From NCBI RefSeq assembly GCF_009755605.1, contig NZ_WPNZ01000004.1, forward strand, positions 372,001-436,000: DNA of 64,000 nucleotides, written 5' to 3'. The notes beneath the pieces were generated by a model that was not told the DNA's origin, ran no database searches, and saw only the letters and a program-made list of their open reading frames with translations. The first letter of the stretch is position 1. Each line of letters starts with the position of its first letter. Both the position numbers and the translations under genes were made by a program. This DNA is from Streptomyces typhae. Lineage in GTDB: Bacteria; Actinomycetota; Actinomycetes; Streptomycetales; Streptomycetaceae. Positions 7,835 through 18,852 of the stretch are shown in pieces.

Positions 7835-8440
7835 ATGAGTGGTGCACTTGGGCGGGATCGGGACGCGGAGGGGCGGGCCCGTAACGCCCGGCCGCGGGAT
7901 GGGCTCGGGCGGCCGTTGCCGTACGGCTCCGAGGGTGTCGAGCGGCAGCCGGAGGGTGTGGTGCGGGCGCCCCGGGACAGCGTCGCGGAGGCGCAGGCGC
8001 TGCTCGACGCCGGGCGGCCCTTCCACGCCCACGAGGTGTTCGAGGACGCCTGGAAGTCCGGGCCCGAGGAGGAGCGCGGGCTGTGGCAGGGGCTCGCCCA
8101 GGTCGCCGTCGGCCTGACCCACGCCGCCCGCGGCAACACGAAGGGCGGGGCCCGGCTGCTGCTGCGCGGGGCGGGGGCCGTCTCGGGCTGGGCGGGGGAC
8201 GAGCCGGGGCGGCAGCGGCCGTACGGGATCGATGTCCCGGGCGTGGTGGCCTGGGCGCGGGACTTGGCCGCGCGCCTGGAAGGGCTGGAAGAGGAAGAGG
8301 AGGAGTACGCGGCGGAAGGTCGGACTCTGGACCCGGCTGCCTGCGCACCGCGGCTCGCCCCGAAGGACCAGGGGGGCGAGAGGGATCGAGGGGGCCAAGG
8401 GGATCAGGGGGGCCACGGGGATCAGGGAGACCAAGGCTGA
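7835..8440 (+). CDS. DUF309 domain protein
   Basis: This 201-residue protein has a DUF309 core in residues 45-150. The signature FHAHEVFEDAWK (His, Glu, Glu and Trp conserved) is followed by the helix GLWQGLAQVAVGLTHAARGN. The family is a small helical fold of unknown biochemistry, probably metal or nucleotide related. The N-terminus is basic, and the C-terminus is a low-complexity tail rich in Gly, Asp and Gln that is absent from typical members. ATG 7835 is preferred over 7760 because GGGAG lies about 10 nt before it. The cobF gene follows 51 nt later on the same strand, so they may be co-transcribed. Confidence 0.85.
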   Translation: MSGALGRDRDAEGRARNARPRDGLGRPLPYGSEGVERQPEGVVRAPRDSVAEAQALLDAGRPFHAHEVFEDAWKSGPEEERGLWQGLAQVAVGLTHAARGNTKGGARLLLRGAGAVSGWAGDEPGRQRPYGIDVPGVVAWARDLAARLEGLEEEEEEYAAEGRTLDPAACAPRLAPKDQGGERDRGGQGDQGGHGDQGDQG

Positions 8441-8491
8441 GCCGAGGGGGTGCGCCGCGCCCCCTGCCCCCGCGTACGGCACACTCACCCC

Positions 8492-9307
8492 GTGCGAAAG
8501 ATTCATGTCATCGGCATCGGCGCGGGCGACCCCGAGCAGCTCACCCTTCAGGCGGTCAGGGCGATGAGGGACACCGAGGTGTTCTTCCTGGTCGGCAAGG
8601 GTGAGGAGAAGGACGATCTCGTGGCCCTGCGGCGCGGGATGCTGGCGGCGCACCGGCCGGACGGGGCGTACCGCGTCGTCGAGGCGCGCGACCCCGAGCG
8701 GGACCGGGGGGCCGAGGGTGCCCGGTACCCGGGTGCCGTCGACGCGTGGCGTGCCCGCCGTGCCGAGATCTTCGCGCGGCTCATCGGCGACGAGCTGGGG
8801 CCGGACGGGACCGGGGCCTTCCTGGTGTGGGGCGACCCTGCGCTGTACGACAGCACGATCGCGGTCCTGGAGGAGGTGCTCGGGCGCGGCGGCGCCGCCT
8901 TCGACTACGACGTCGTACCGGGTGTCAGCAGCGTCTCGTCGCTGGCCGCGCGCCATCGCATCGGGCTCAACCGGGTCGCGCGGCCCTTCCAGGTCACCAC
9001 CGGCAGGCGCCTCGCCGACGAGGGCTTCCCGGAGGGGGTGGACGACGTCGTGGTGATGCTGGACGCCCGGCAGGCCTTCCTGCGCTTCGTCGACGACGGG
9101 AACGACGGGGACGGCCTCGGCCTCCACATCTACTGGGGCGCCTATCTCGGCACTCCCGACGAGATCCTCGTCTCCGGCCCGCTCTCCGAGGCCGCCCCGC
9201 GCATCCAGCGGCTGCGCGCCGAAGCCCGTGCGCGCAAGGGGTGGATCATGGATACGTATCTGCTGCGGCGCTCCATCGCCGACACCGGCGCCCCCGGCGA
9301 CGGCTGA
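8492..9307 (+). CDS. cobF: Precorrin-6A synthase (deacetylating)
   Basis: CobF is a SAM-dependent methyltransferase of the aerobic cobalamin pathway. It methylates C-1 of precorrin-5 with loss of the C-20-derived acetyl group as acetate, giving precorrin-6A. The 271-residue protein has the tetrapyrrole-methylase fold: an N-terminal [17 protein letters not shown] loop, a central [12 protein letters not shown] segment, [13 protein letters not shown], and a C-terminal [10 protein letters not shown] segment typical of CobF. GTG 8492 opens directly at the conserved [10 protein letters not shown] start; the upstream frame from 8450 has no family resemblance. Other cob genes are not adjacent. The last two residues and the stop lie inside a 30-bp tandem repeat. 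Confidence 0.92.
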   Translation: MRKIHVIGIGAGDPEQLTLQAVRAMRDTEVFFLVGKGEEKDDLVALRRGMLAAHRPDGAYRVVEARDPERDRGAEGARYPGAVDAWRARRAEIFARLIGDELGPDGTGAFLVWGDPALYDSTIAVLEEVLGRGGAAFDYDVVPGVSSVSSLAARHRIGLNRVARPFQVTTGRRLADEGFPEGVDDVVVMLDARQAFLRFVDDGNDGDGLGLHIYWGAYLGTPDEILVSGPLSEAAPRIQRLRAEARARKGWIMDTYLLRRSIADTGAPGDG

Positions 9308-9422
9308 CCGTACCGCTCCGTCCCCGGCGACGGCTGACCGCACCGCCCCGTCCCCGGCGACGGCTGACCGCACCGCCCCGTCACCGGACCGGACAGCCCC
9401 GTCACCGGACCGGACGGCCCCG
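9292..9422. repeat. 30-bp and 21-bp tandem repeats
   Basis: Three near-identical 30-bp units start at 9292, 9322 and 9352 (ccccggcgacggctgaccg then caccgccccgt). They are followed by two 21-bp units built on tcaccggaccggac. The cobF stop codon lies in the first unit, so the array covers the gene end and the spacer before the exporter gene. Confidence 0.85.
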
Positions 9423-9458
9423 CATGCACCCCGGCACAGCCGGTGTGAGGGTGAGGCT

Positions 9459-11609
9459 GTGACCGTTTCCGATCAGTCCACGACCGCAGCAGAGCAAACG
9501 GCCGCAGCGGAGCAAGCGGAGCAGGGGCCGCCCGTCCTCGACAAGCGTCGGCGCAATGTCGTGTTTGTCACGATCATGCTGGGTGTCCTACTCGCCGCTC
9601 TCGACCAGACCATCGTAGGCACCGCTCTGCCGACGATCGTGTCGGACCTCGGCGGTGCCGAGCACATGTCGTGGGTCGTGACCTCGTATCTGCTCGCGGA
9701 GACCGTGGCGACGGTGCTCGTCGGCAAGTTCGGTGACCTGTTCGGCCGCAAGATCGTCTTCCAGGTGTCGGCGGTCGTCTTCATCACCGGCTCGTTCCTT
9801 TGCGGCCTCGCCACGAACATGACGCTGCTCATCGCCTGGCGCGCGCTCCAGGGCATCGGCGCGGGCGGGCTCATGGTGACGGCGATGGCGCTGATCGCCG
9901 ACGTCATCCCGCTGCGCGAGCGCGGCAAGTACCAGGGCGCGATCGGCGCGGTCTTCGGCGTCTCGACGGTGATCGGGCCGCTGCTCGGGGGCCTCTTCAC
10001 CGACCATCTGACCTGGCGCTGGGCGTTCTATGTGAACGTGCCGATCGCGATCCTCGTGGTCGTGGCGGCGGCGCGCACGATCCCCGCGGTGAAGTCCGCC
10101 TCGCGGCCCGTCATCGACTATCTGGGCATCGCGCTCGTGGCCCTCGGCGCGAGCGCGCTGATCCTGGCGACGAGCTGGGGCGGCAACGAGTACGCGTGGG
10201 GCTCGGGCGTCATCATCGGCCTGTTCGCCGGCGGGCTGCTCGCCCTCGCCGCGTTCTGCGTGGTGGAGACGCGGGCCGCGGAGCCGATGCTGCCGATGCG
10301 CCTTTTCGCGAACCCGGTCTTCACCGTCTGCTCCGTGCTCAGCTTCGTCGTCGGCTTCGCGATGCTCGGCGCGATGACGTTCCTGCCGACGTATCTGCAG
10401 TACGTCGACGGGGACTCGGCCACGATCTCCGGTGTGCGGACGCTCCCGATGGTCGTCGGGCTGCTCATCGCGTCGATCTTCAGCGGGAACGTGGTCAGCA
10501 GGACGGGCATCTACCGGATCTTCCCCATCGTGGGCGCGCTCGTGATGGCGCTCGGCCTGTATCTGCTGTCGCTGATGGGCGGCGACACCAGTACGTGGCT
10601 GGAGTCCCTGTACATGTTCGTGCTCGGCGTCGGCATCGGTCTCTCCATGCAGGTGCTCACGATCGCCGTGCAGAACACCGTCGCGTACGCGGACCTGGGC
10701 ACCGCGACGTCCGGTGTCACCTTCTTCCGGACGCTCGGCAGTTCGTTCGGTACGGCCGTCTTCGGCACCATCTACGCCAACACGCTGGCGCCGAACCTGC
10801 GTGAGGGGGTCGCGGCGGCCGACCGTACCGGGACGGCGCCGCCGGATGTCGTCGCGAAGGCGTCGCAGAGTCCGCAGTCGCTGCACGACCTGCCGGGCGC
10901 GGCCGCGGCACCCCTCATCAAGGCGTACGCGGACACGTTGCAGACAGTGTTCCTGTGGACGGTCCCCGTCGCCCTCGTCGGTTTCGTGGTGGCCCTGTTC
11001 CTCAAGCAGGTCGAGCTGCGCGACAGTGCGCGGATGAGCTCGTCCGACCTGGGTGAGGGCTTCGCGTCGCCGCAGGCCGGCGACCCGGCGCGGCTGCTCG
11101 AACTCGCCGTCGGCAACATCATGCGGTCCAAGGGGCCGGGGACCGCGCGCGCCGTCGTCCAGGCGTCCGACACGCGCCTCGACATGGCGGGGGCCTGGGC
11201 GGTGATGCAGGTCGAGCTGTTCACGCGGCTCGTCGGGCACGCCAATCTGCATCTGATCGCGGCCCGGCGGCAGCTCCCGCCCGAGGTGCTCGTGCCGGTC
11301 TTCGACCGGATGACCGAGGAGGGGTACCTGACCCGCACCGGCACCATGTTCCAGCATACGGCGGCCGGCGCGCGCGAGGCCCGGGTGATCGGCAGGGCGT
11401 GGGCGTCCTGGCTGCGCGAGCAGCTCCGCGAGGACGGCGGGGCGGGATGGAGTGCCCTGGAGGACATCGCGGCCGAGGGCGACGGGAAGCTCTGGGAGGC
11501 CGTCGACGCGATCGCCAAGCGGCTGCTCGCGGAGGACCTCGCGCAGGGGCTCGCCCTGGGAGGCGGAGGGGGACGAGGGGCCCACCCGGCGCCGGTGACG
11601 GCCGCCTAG
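9459..11609 (+). CDS. DHA2-type multidrug exporter with C-terminal MarR-like domain
   Basis: This 716-residue membrane protein of the EmrB/QacA (DHA2) major facilitator family would export drugs in exchange for protons. About 14 hydrophobic helices fill residues 45-525. Motif A-like [10 protein letters not shown] follows TM2 and the antiporter motif C region follows ([18 protein letters not shown]). Residues 550-690 form a soluble tail resembling a MarR winged helix ([37 protein letters not shown]), which is unusual for a transporter. GTG 9459 begins after the tandem repeats and gives a normal N-terminus; the frame is open from 9228 through the repeats. The repeat array upstream may include its promoter. 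Confidence 0.88.
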   Translation: MTVSDQSTTAAEQTAAAEQAEQGPPVLDKRRRNVVFVTIMLGVLLAALDQTIVGTALPTIVSDLGGAEHMSWVVTSYLLAETVATVLVGKFGDLFGRKIVFQVSAVVFITGSFLCGLATNMTLLIAWRALQGIGAGGLMVTAMALIADVIPLRERGKYQGAIGAVFGVSTVIGPLLGGLFTDHLTWRWAFYVNVPIAILVVVAAARTIPAVKSASRPVIDYLGIALVALGASALILATSWGGNEYAWGSGVIIGLFAGGLLALAAFCVVETRAAEPMLPMRLFANPVFTVCSVLSFVVGFAMLGAMTFLPTYLQYVDGDSATISGVRTLPMVVGLLIASIFSGNVVSRTGIYRIFPIVGALVMALGLYLLSLMGGDTSTWLESLYMFVLGVGIGLSMQVLTIAVQNTVAYADLGTATSGVTFFRTLGSSFGTAVFGTIYANTLAPNLREGVAAADRTGTAPPDVVAKASQSPQSLHDLPGAAAAPLIKAYADTLQTVFLWTVPVALVGFVVALFLKQVELRDSARMSSSDLGEGFASPQAGDPARLLELAVGNIMRSKGPGTARAVVQASDTRLDMAGAWAVMQVELFTRLVGHANLHLIAARRQLPPEVLVPVFDRMTEEGYLTRTGTMFQHTAAGAREARVIGRAWASWLREQLREDGGAGWSALEDIAAEGDGKLWEAVDAIAKRLLAEDLAQGLALGGGGGRGAHPAPVTAA

Positions 11610-11647
11610 GGCCGGCGGGCCCCACGGCCGAGGGGCGCTTGCGGGCC

Positions 11648-12454
11648 TCAGCGCAGCAACAGCTGGAGACCGCCGAGCACCGTCGCGCCGATCACGAGTT
11701 GCTCGAAGAGCCGCTGGTCGATGCGGTGCACACAGGCCCTGCCGATGAGCGCGCCCGGGATCACGAACAGGACGAGCGCCGCGTCGAGCAGCAGCGAGGG
11801 GCCGTCGATGAGGCCGAGGCCGACGCTGAACGGCACCTTGGACGTGTTGACGATGAGGAAGAACCACGCCGACGTGCCGAGGAAGCTCAGCTTCTGGAAG
11901 CCCGCGGAGAGCAGATACATCGACATCACCGGGCCGCCCGCGTTGGCGACCATGGTGGTGAAGCCGCCGAGCACCCCGTAGGAGGGCGCGACGGCCCGGC
12001 TCGCCCGCTCCCGCGCCGCCCCCGCGTCCCGGGCGGCGGCCCGCTCGGCCGACCTCCGGCGCCACACCGTGACGGCCGCCATGAACAGCAGGATCGCCCC
12101 GATCGACGTACGCATGACGGCGTCGTCGGCGAACAGCAGGAACACCGTGCCCACCAGCACGCCCGCGCCGACGGCGGGGAACAGCCGCCACAGCGTGGGC
12201 CAGTGGGCGTGCCTGCGGTAGGTGAGGACGGCGAGGACGTCGCCGAAGATCAGGACGGGCAGGAGCACGCCCGTGGACGCGCGGGCCGGGAGCACCGCGG
12301 CGAAGGCGGCCAGGCTGATCGTGTTCGCGCCGCTGACGGCGGTCTTGGAGAAGCCGACGAGCCCGGCCGCCAGAGCCAGGACGGCGAACTCCCAGACGGT
12401 GATCGTCAGTCCCGCTCGACGAGCAGGGCGGTGCCCTGGCCCACGCCCACGCAC
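11648..12454 (-). CDS. TauE/SafE (TSUP) family permease
   Basis: This integral membrane protein has about eight hydrophobic segments and belongs to the TSUP family. Its members carry sulfite, sulfonates or other small organic anions across the membrane. The helical hairpin starting FAVLALAAGLVGFSKTAVSG and the matching second half (GGFTTMVANAGGPVMSMYLL) show the two-fold TSUP repeat. Length is 268 residues from the ATG at 12454. That start overlaps the thiolase gene by 49 nt and adds a basic stretch, so the true start may lie near 12409 (about residue 16). The thiolase gene is just upstream on the same strand, so translational coupling is likely. Substrate unknown. Confidence 0.8.
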   Translation of the reverse strand: MRGRGPGHRPARRAGLTITVWEFAVLALAAGLVGFSKTAVSGANTISLAAFAAVLPARASTGVLLPVLIFGDVLAVLTYRRHAHWPTLWRLFPAVGAGVLVGTVFLLFADDAVMRTSIGAILLFMAAVTVWRRRSAERAAARDAGAARERASRAVAPSYGVLGGFTTMVANAGGPVMSMYLLSAGFQKLSFLGTSAWFFLIVNTSKVPFSVGLGLIDGPSLLLDAALVLFVIPGALIGRACVHRIDQRLFEQLVIGATVLGGLQLLLR

Positions 12455-13593
12455 ATCGTGGCGAGGCCGCGAGTGGCGCCCGTACGCCGCATGCGGTGCA
12501 GGAGCGTGGTGAGGATGCGGGCGCCGGAGCAGCCGAGGGGGTGCCCGATGGCGATGGCGCCGCCGTCGGGGTTGACCAGGCCGGGGTCGATGCCGAGTGC
12601 GTCCACGCAGGCCAGGGCCTGGGCGGCGAACGCCTCGTTGAACTCGGCCTCCTGGACGTCGGCGACGCTCCAGCCGGCCCGGCGCAGGGCCTTGCGGGTG
12701 GCGGGCACGGGGCCGAGCCCCATCACGTCCGGGTGCACACCCGCGGAGGCGCCCGCCGCGTACCGGCCGAGGGACTCCAGACCGAGGTCGTCGAGGGCCT
12801 CCTCGCTGACCAGGAGGAGGCCTGCCGCGCCGTCGTTCATCGGCGACGCGTTGCCCGCCGTGACGGTGCCGCCCTGCCGGAACACCGGCCGCAGGGCGCT
12901 GAGTCTCTCGTACGAGGTGTCCTCACGGATGCACTCGTCGGCGTCGACCACCGTGCCGTCGGGGGTCGTGACGGGCAGCAGTTCGGCGTCGAAGCGGCCG
13001 TCCTTGCGGGCGGCGGCGGCGCGCTGGTGGCTGCGCAGGGCGAAGGTGTCCTGGCGTTCGCGGGAGACGCCGTGGCGGGACGCCACCTCCTCGGCGGTCT
13101 CGCCCATGGAGAGGAGCCCGTGCAGGTCCTTCATCCGCGGGTTGGTCAGGCGCCAGCCGAGGCGGGTGTCGACCGTCTCCATGCGGTGCGGCAGCGCCTC
13201 GTCGGGGCGGGCCACGACGAAGGGGGCGCGGCTCATCGACTCGGAGCCGCCCGCGAGCACGATGTCGGCGTCGCCCGCCGCGATGGTGCGGGCCGCCGCG
13301 GTGACCGCCTCCAGGCCGGAGGCGCACAGGCGGTTGACCGTGGCGCCGGGAACGGAGTCCGGGAGCCCTGCGAGCAGGACCGCCATGCGGGCGACGTTGC
13401 GGTTGTCCTCGCCCGCCTGGTTGGCGGCGCCCCAGTAGACGTCGTCGACGCGGGCCGGGTCGAGCTGCGGCAGGTCGTCGAGCAGTCCGCGGACGACGGC
13501 GGCGGCGAGGTCGTCGGGGCGGACGCCGGACAGCGCTCCGCGGAGCTTTCCGACGGGGGTGCGGCGGGCTGCGGCGAAGTGGACGGTGCGCAC
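12406..13593 (-). CDS. Thiolase (acetyl-CoA acyltransferase, PcaF-like)
   Basis: This 395-residue degradative-type thiolase cleaves a 3-oxoacyl-CoA with CoA to acetyl-CoA and a shortened acyl-CoA. The nucleophilic Cys is in NRLCASGLEAV near residue 90, and the GGSESMSRAPF loop follows. The catalytic NEAFAAQ and GHPLGCSGAR motifs bring the second His and Cys. DVYWGAANQAGEDNRNVAR and the overall pattern resemble 3-oxoadipyl-CoA thiolases of the beta-ketoadipate pathway, but no pca genes are adjacent, so a general acetyl-CoA C-acyltransferase role is equally possible. It overlaps the TSUP permease gene downstream. Confidence 0.88.
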   Translation of the reverse strand: MRTVHFAAARRTPVGKLRGALSGVRPDDLAAAVVRGLLDDLPQLDPARVDDVYWGAANQAGEDNRNVARMAVLLAGLPDSVPGATVNRLCASGLEAVTAAARTIAAGDADIVLAGGSESMSRAPFVVARPDEALPHRMETVDTRLGWRLTNPRMKDLHGLLSMGETAEEVASRHGVSRERQDTFALRSHQRAAAARKDGRFDAELLPVTTPDGTVVDADECIREDTSYERLSALRPVFRQGGTVTAGNASPMNDGAAGLLLVSEEALDDLGLESLGRYAAGASAGVHPDVMGLGPVPATRKALRRAGWSVADVQEAEFNEAFAAQALACVDALGIDPGLVNPDGGAIAIGHPLGCSGARILTTLLHRMRRTGATRGLATMCVGVGQGTALLVERD

Positions 13594-13769
13594 GGTGGGG
13601 CTCCGGATCTGCTGCGAGGGGCTCGGTACGCGGAATCAGCGGAAATTAGCGGTGCTAGTTTCGGAGTGTAGGCGGTGGCGGTGGGTTACGGAACCACAGG
13701 GAGCCACCTGGCCGGACCCTCCCCCCGGCGGACGCGACCGCCGTGCCCGGCCTCGCGCGACCGCAGTCC

Positions 13770-15107
13770 TCAGCCACGCTCCACCGCCACGCGCAGCGGC
13801 CCTCCGCCCGTGTCGGCGCGCGGGAGCCACGACGCGTCCAGGGTCCAGGTCCGGCCGGGGGCCCGGCGTCCCCAGGTCCGTTCGCGGTGCAGCACGCGGC
13901 CGTCCTGTTCGACGACCAGGACCGGGTGGGTGAGGAACTCCGTGGCGCGCAGGAGGAACCGGCCGCCCACGGGGCGCGGGCCGTCGGGCGCGAGCCGGTT
14001 GGGGGTCACCCAGTGCAGCGGCGCCGCCGCCTCGACGACGGGGCCCGGGTCCGGCCACAGGCCGGAGCGCAGGAAACGGCGCACGGCCGCCGCTGCGGCG
14101 GTCCCCTCCGCCGCCACGGCGCCCGCGTCCGCCACCGCGTGCAGCAGGTTGCCGGCCGCGAAGACGCCGGGCAGGGCGGTGCGGAACGCCGCGTCGACGG
14201 CGGGGCCGCGGGTGCCCTCGGCGAGCGGCACCCCGCCGCGCCGGGCCAGCTCGTGGTCCGGCACGAAGTCGCCGGTGAACACGACCGTGTCGCAGGCGAC
14301 GTGCGTCTCGCGCCCGGAGCGGTGCCGCAGCCGCACGCCCGACAACCGGCCCCGGCCGGTCAGTTCGGCCACCGCGGTGCCGGTGAGCAGCGGCACCCCG
14401 CGTACGAGCCGGGCCCCGGCGGCCCGCCACGGCGCTGTCTCGTGCCGGGGCCGCCACGTCACCTGGGCGACCACCTCGACGCCCGCGCGCCGCAGCGTGT
14501 CGAGGGCCGCGTACGCCACCGGCTCCGCGCCGACGACGACCGCGCGGGTGCCCACGGGGCGGCGGTAGAGGTGGACGTCCTGCTGGAGTTCGCCGGTGGT
14601 GTAGACGCCCGCGGGCCGGGTGCCGGGGACCAGGCGGGCACTGCGCGGGCGTTCGCGGGCGCCGGTGGCGAGGACGACGGCCCGCGCGGTGACGCGTTCG
14701 AGGCCGGTGGAGGACGTGGTGTCCAGGGTCAGCGGGCCCGCCCAGCCGGTGGCGGTGACGCCGGTGCGCAGCGTGGCGCCCGCACGCACGGCCGCGTCGA
14801 CGCACCGCTCGGCGTACCGCGGGCCGCTCGTACCGAGGCCCCGCAGCCCGGGGAGCCTGCGGTGGGCGGGAAGGCCGGACGGGTCCCCGGCCCCCGGCCC
14901 GCCCCGTACGGCTCCGGCGTCACCGAAGCCCCCGTGGTGGCAGTGGCGCGGGATGCCCCCGGCGCGCTGCTCCCGCTCCAGGATCTCCACACGGCCCGCG
15001 CCCGTCCCGGCGAGGGCGGCCGCGGCCGCGAGTCCCGCGGGACCGGCGCCGACGATCAGCACGTCGACGGTGCGTTCGTGGCGCATCGCCCCTGAAGCTC
15101 TCATCAC
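13770..15107 (-). CDS. NAD(P)/FAD-dependent oxidoreductase
   Basis: This 445-residue flavoprotein has an N-terminal FAD site GAGPAGLAAAAALAG. A second dinucleotide fold lies near residue 190 (AVVVGAEPVAYAALDTLRRAG), and the C-terminal FAD motif is TGDFVPDHELA with GVFAAGNLLHAVADAG. The pyridine-nucleotide disulfide oxidoreductase-like architecture lacks the CxxxxC redox pair. It starts 5 nt after the GlpO-like gene and completes a kinase, GlpO-like, flavoprotein set on one strand. That set resembles bacterial glp loci where a second flavoprotein (GlpB-like role) passes electrons on. The substrate is inferred only from context. Start is GTG 15107 or the adjoining ATG 15104. Confidence 0.8.
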   Translation of the reverse strand: MMRASGAMRHERTVDVLIVGAGPAGLAAAAALAGTGAGRVEILEREQRAGGIPRHCHHGGFGDAGAVRGGPGAGDPSGLPAHRRLPGLRGLGTSGPRYAERCVDAAVRAGATLRTGVTATGWAGPLTLDTTSSTGLERVTARAVVLATGARERPRSARLVPGTRPAGVYTTGELQQDVHLYRRPVGTRAVVVGAEPVAYAALDTLRRAGVEVVAQVTWRPRHETAPWRAAGARLVRGVPLLTGTAVAELTGRGRLSGVRLRHRSGRETHVACDTVVFTGDFVPDHELARRGGVPLAEGTRGPAVDAAFRTALPGVFAAGNLLHAVADAGAVAAEGTAAAAAVRRFLRSGLWPDPGPVVEAAAPLHWVTPNRLAPDGPRPVGGRFLLRATEFLTHPVLVVEQDGRVLHRERTWGRRAPGRTWTLDASWLPRADTGGGPLRVAVERG

Positions 15108-15111
15108 GCTC

Positions 15112-17037
15112 TCATCGCCCCTCCGGTCGGCCGCGGTCCTCGAGGAGTCGCCGTACCTCGGGGCCGCAGTAGAAGCCCTGGCAGCGGCCGCCGCGCGCGC
15201 GGGTGCGGCGGCGCAGCCCGTCGACCGAGACGGGCGGGACCGTGCCGGTGAGGGCGTCCCTGATCTCGCCGCGGGTGACGCGCTCGCAGTGGCAGACGAC
15301 GGTGCCGTACTCCGGGTCGGCCGCGATCAGGTCGGCCCGCTGGTACGGGCGCGGGAAGCGCTCCCCGAGGTTGGGCATGGCGACGGGCGGCAGGTCCCGC
15401 GGCGGGCCGCCCAGGTCGAGCCCGCAGTCGGCGAGCAGCTCCGTGACGTGGGCGGCGATGGCCAGCGACGCCGTCAGGCCGGTCGAGCGGATGCCGCCGA
15501 CGGTGACGTAGCGCTGCCCCCGCCGGGCGTGGATGCGGTAGTCGTCGTCCTCGGTGGCCGCGCGCAGCCCGGCGTAGACGGTGGTGACTTCCTCGTCGAG
15601 GAGCGCGGGCAGGATGCGTGCGCCCTGCTCGCGCAGACGGTGCAGGCCCTCGGCGGTGGACTCGGTGGCTTGCTTGTCGTCGAGGTCCTCCGCGGTGGGG
15701 CCGAGCAGCACGTTCCCGTACACGGTGGGCGCGACGAGGACGCCCTTGCCGAGCGCCGTCGGCACGGGCAGCAGGATGTGCCGGACGAGGTCGCGGGCCA
15801 GCTTGTCGAAGACGATGAGCTGGCCGCGGCGCGGGGTGACCGTGAAGGTCTCGTGGCCGAGCATGCGGTCGACGGTGTCGGCGTGCAGCCCGGCGGCGTT
15901 GACGAGGTAGCGGGTGCGCAGGGGGCCGCGTGTGGTGGTGAGCGTGTGCAGGTCGCCTGCCGGCGGAGGCGCGGCGCCCGGGGTGTCACCGGCACTCCCG
16001 GCACTTGCCGCGCTTCCGGCGCTTGCCGCGCTTCCGGCACTTCCCGTGCCTCCCGCGCTAACGGCGCCTCCCTCGCTCCCGGCACTCCCGGCGCCTCCCG
16101 TGCCTCCTGCGCGCCCGGTACCTCCCGCACTTCCGGCACCTCCCGCACTCCCGGCGCGCCCGGTACCTCCCGCACTTTCGGCACTCCCAGCGCCTACCGC
16201 ACTTCCGGCGCTCCGCCCCTGGCCCACCGCCTCCACCGCCTCCACGCGGCAGTTGAGGTGCAGGTCGACCCCGGCCCGTACCGCCTGTGTCACGTACGCG
16301 AGCGGGGTCGTCCAGGGGCAAATGATGCTCTCGCCAGGGACGTCGAGGGCGCCGAGTGCCCCGGGCCCCAGGTGGGGTTCGCGGGCGCGGACCTCGGCGG
16401 CGTCCAGGAGCGCCGCCTCCTCGTAGCCGTTGCGCTTGGCCTTCTCCAGGAGGCCGGGGAGGGCGGCGAGCTGGTCCTCGTCCCAGGCGACGAGGAGCGC
16501 GCCGACCGGCTCCACGGGGATCCCGCAGGCGGCGGCGTACGCGGTGAGGCGCCGGTACCCGTCCTGGACGAGCCGGGCCTCCAGCGACCCCGGCACCGCG
16601 TCGAACCCCGTGTGCAGGATGGCCGTGTTGGCCTTGGACGTGCCCTCGCCCACGTCGTCCGACGCCTCCACGACGGCGATCCGGAGCGGGTGCCGCGCCA
16701 GCTCCCGGGCGATGGCGGTGCCGACCACACCGGCGCCGACGACGATGACGTCGTACGGGACGTGCGGGCCGTACGGAACGTGCAGGTCGTACGGGTCATG
16801 CGGGTCGTACGAGCCGTGGCCGTACGGGCCACCACGCGGCGCGTCATACGACTCACGCGCGTCGTACGAGTCGGCGCTCGGGGCGAGCGGACCGGTACGC
16901 GTGACCCGGCCGGGAACGCCGCCCCGCCGCGCCTCACCGGGATGCACGCTACCAGGATGGGCGTCACCGCGATGCGCCTCAGCACCCCGTACCGCGTGGG
17001 CACCCCGTACCGCGTCCCCGGTCACCCCGTCGTCCAC
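15112..17037 (-). CDS. GlpO/LhgO-like FAD oxidoreductase with BFD iron-sulfur domain
   Basis: This D-amino-acid-oxidase-type flavoprotein probably oxidises glycerol 3-phosphate or a similar hydroxy acid. The FAD site YDVIVVGAGVVGTAIARELA begins about 80-90 residues in. KANTAILHTGFDA and a C-terminal GGIRSTGLTASLAIA are typical of the GlpA/GlpO group. The end carries a BFD-like [2Fe-2S] domain: CHC, then GGRCQGFYC. About 80 residues of Gly/Ala/Ser repeats are inserted in the substrate half (nt about 15965-16215). The region before the FAD motif is Tyr/Pro/Gly repeats, so the start is unclear: GTG at 17037, 17025 or 16947. It follows the FGGY kinase by 5 nt or less. Confidence 0.8.
   Translation of the reverse strand: MDDGVTGDAVRGAHAVRGAEAHRGDAHPGSVHPGEARRGGVPGRVTRTGPLAPSADSYDARESYDAPRGGPYGHGSYDPHDPYDLHVPYGPHVPYDVIVVGAGVVGTAIARELARHPLRIAVVEASDDVGEGTSKANTAILHTGFDAVPGSLEARLVQDGYRRLTAYAAACGIPVEPVGALLVAWDEDQLAALPGLLEKAKRNGYEEAALLDAAEVRAREPHLGPGALGALDVPGESIICPWTTPLAYVTQAVRAGVDLHLNCRVEAVEAVGQGRSAGSAVGAGSAESAGGTGRAGSAGGAGSAGGTGRAGGTGGAGSAGSEGGAVSAGGTGSAGSAASAGSAASAGSAGDTPGAAPPPAGDLHTLTTTRGPLRTRYLVNAAGLHADTVDRMLGHETFTVTPRRGQLIVFDKLARDLVRHILLPVPTALGKGVLVAPTVYGNVLLGPTAEDLDDKQATESTAEGLHRLREQGARILPALLDEEVTTVYAGLRAATEDDDYRIHARRGQRYVTVGGIRSTGLTASLAIAAHVTELLADCGLDLGGPPRDLPPVAMPNLGERFPRPYQRADLIAADPEYGTVVCHCERVTRGEIRDALTGTVPPVSVDGLRRRTRARGGRCQGFYCGPEVRRLLEDRGRPEGR
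15965..16215. repeat. Gly/Ala/Ser-coding low-complexity expansion
   Basis: Short units such as cttccggcg, cttgccgcg and gcctcccgt alternate over about 250 bases inside the GlpO-like gene. They keep its frame and code for Gly, Ala, Ser and Thr. The insertion breaks a conserved flavoprotein domain between LNCRVEAVEAV and the following sheet, so it is probably a disordered loop. Confidence 0.75.
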
Positions 17038-17042
17038 GCCCC

Positions 17043-18482
<1,440 letters not shown>

Positions 18483-18852
18483 CGACGCCGTCCCCGGCGT
18501 ACGGAGAAGCGCCCGCAGTAAGTCGTGATCACCGCGGAAGACTGCTACAGCGGGTGCGACATCGTCAAGGGTCCCGGCTCGCCTCAAATGCCGCAATAGG
18601 GGTCCGTGTTGAACGGAAGAGAACGCAATGTTCACACCGGCGCGCCGCGTTGACACAACTTGGTCAAGAAAGATCCGAGGACCAGCCAGTAATCGAAAGA
18701 GTCCGCTCTACACTGACCGCCGAACAACATCCGCCACTTGACCATCAGTTCACCACCGCTTCCGACCATCAGTTCACCACCGCTTCCATCCATCCGTTCA
18801 CCACTGCTTTGCGGACACCCCGCCCGCTCCGGAGCCAGAGCCCAGAGGACCC
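18483..18852. promoter_or_regulatory. Divergent intergenic region with 24-bp repeats
   Basis: This gap between the leftward FGGY kinase and the rightward hypothetical gene is less GC-rich than average. It must hold both promoters. A run with ttgacacaacttgg near 18650 has a -35-like TTGACA on the + strand. The 24-bp array at 18741-18810 lies closer to the rightward gene. Confidence 0.5.
18741..18810. repeat. 24-bp direct repeat, three copies
   Basis: Units start at 18741, 18765 and about 18789. The first two are accatcagttcaccaccgct plus ttcc, and the third is diverged. They precede the hypothetical gene at 18853 and could be regulator binding sites or neutral repeats. Confidence 0.8.

Noticed and set aside
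9588..12191. Very long leftward frame opposite the exporter gene
   Set aside because: It is a GC-driven antisense shadow of the exporter, rich in Arg, His and Asp without any motif. The same holds for other long antisense frames opposite the peptidase and ketosynthase genes.
13594..13769. Gene between the thiolase and the flavoprotein
   Set aside because: Only 176 bases are free here, and they contain no frame with a ribosome binding site on either strand.
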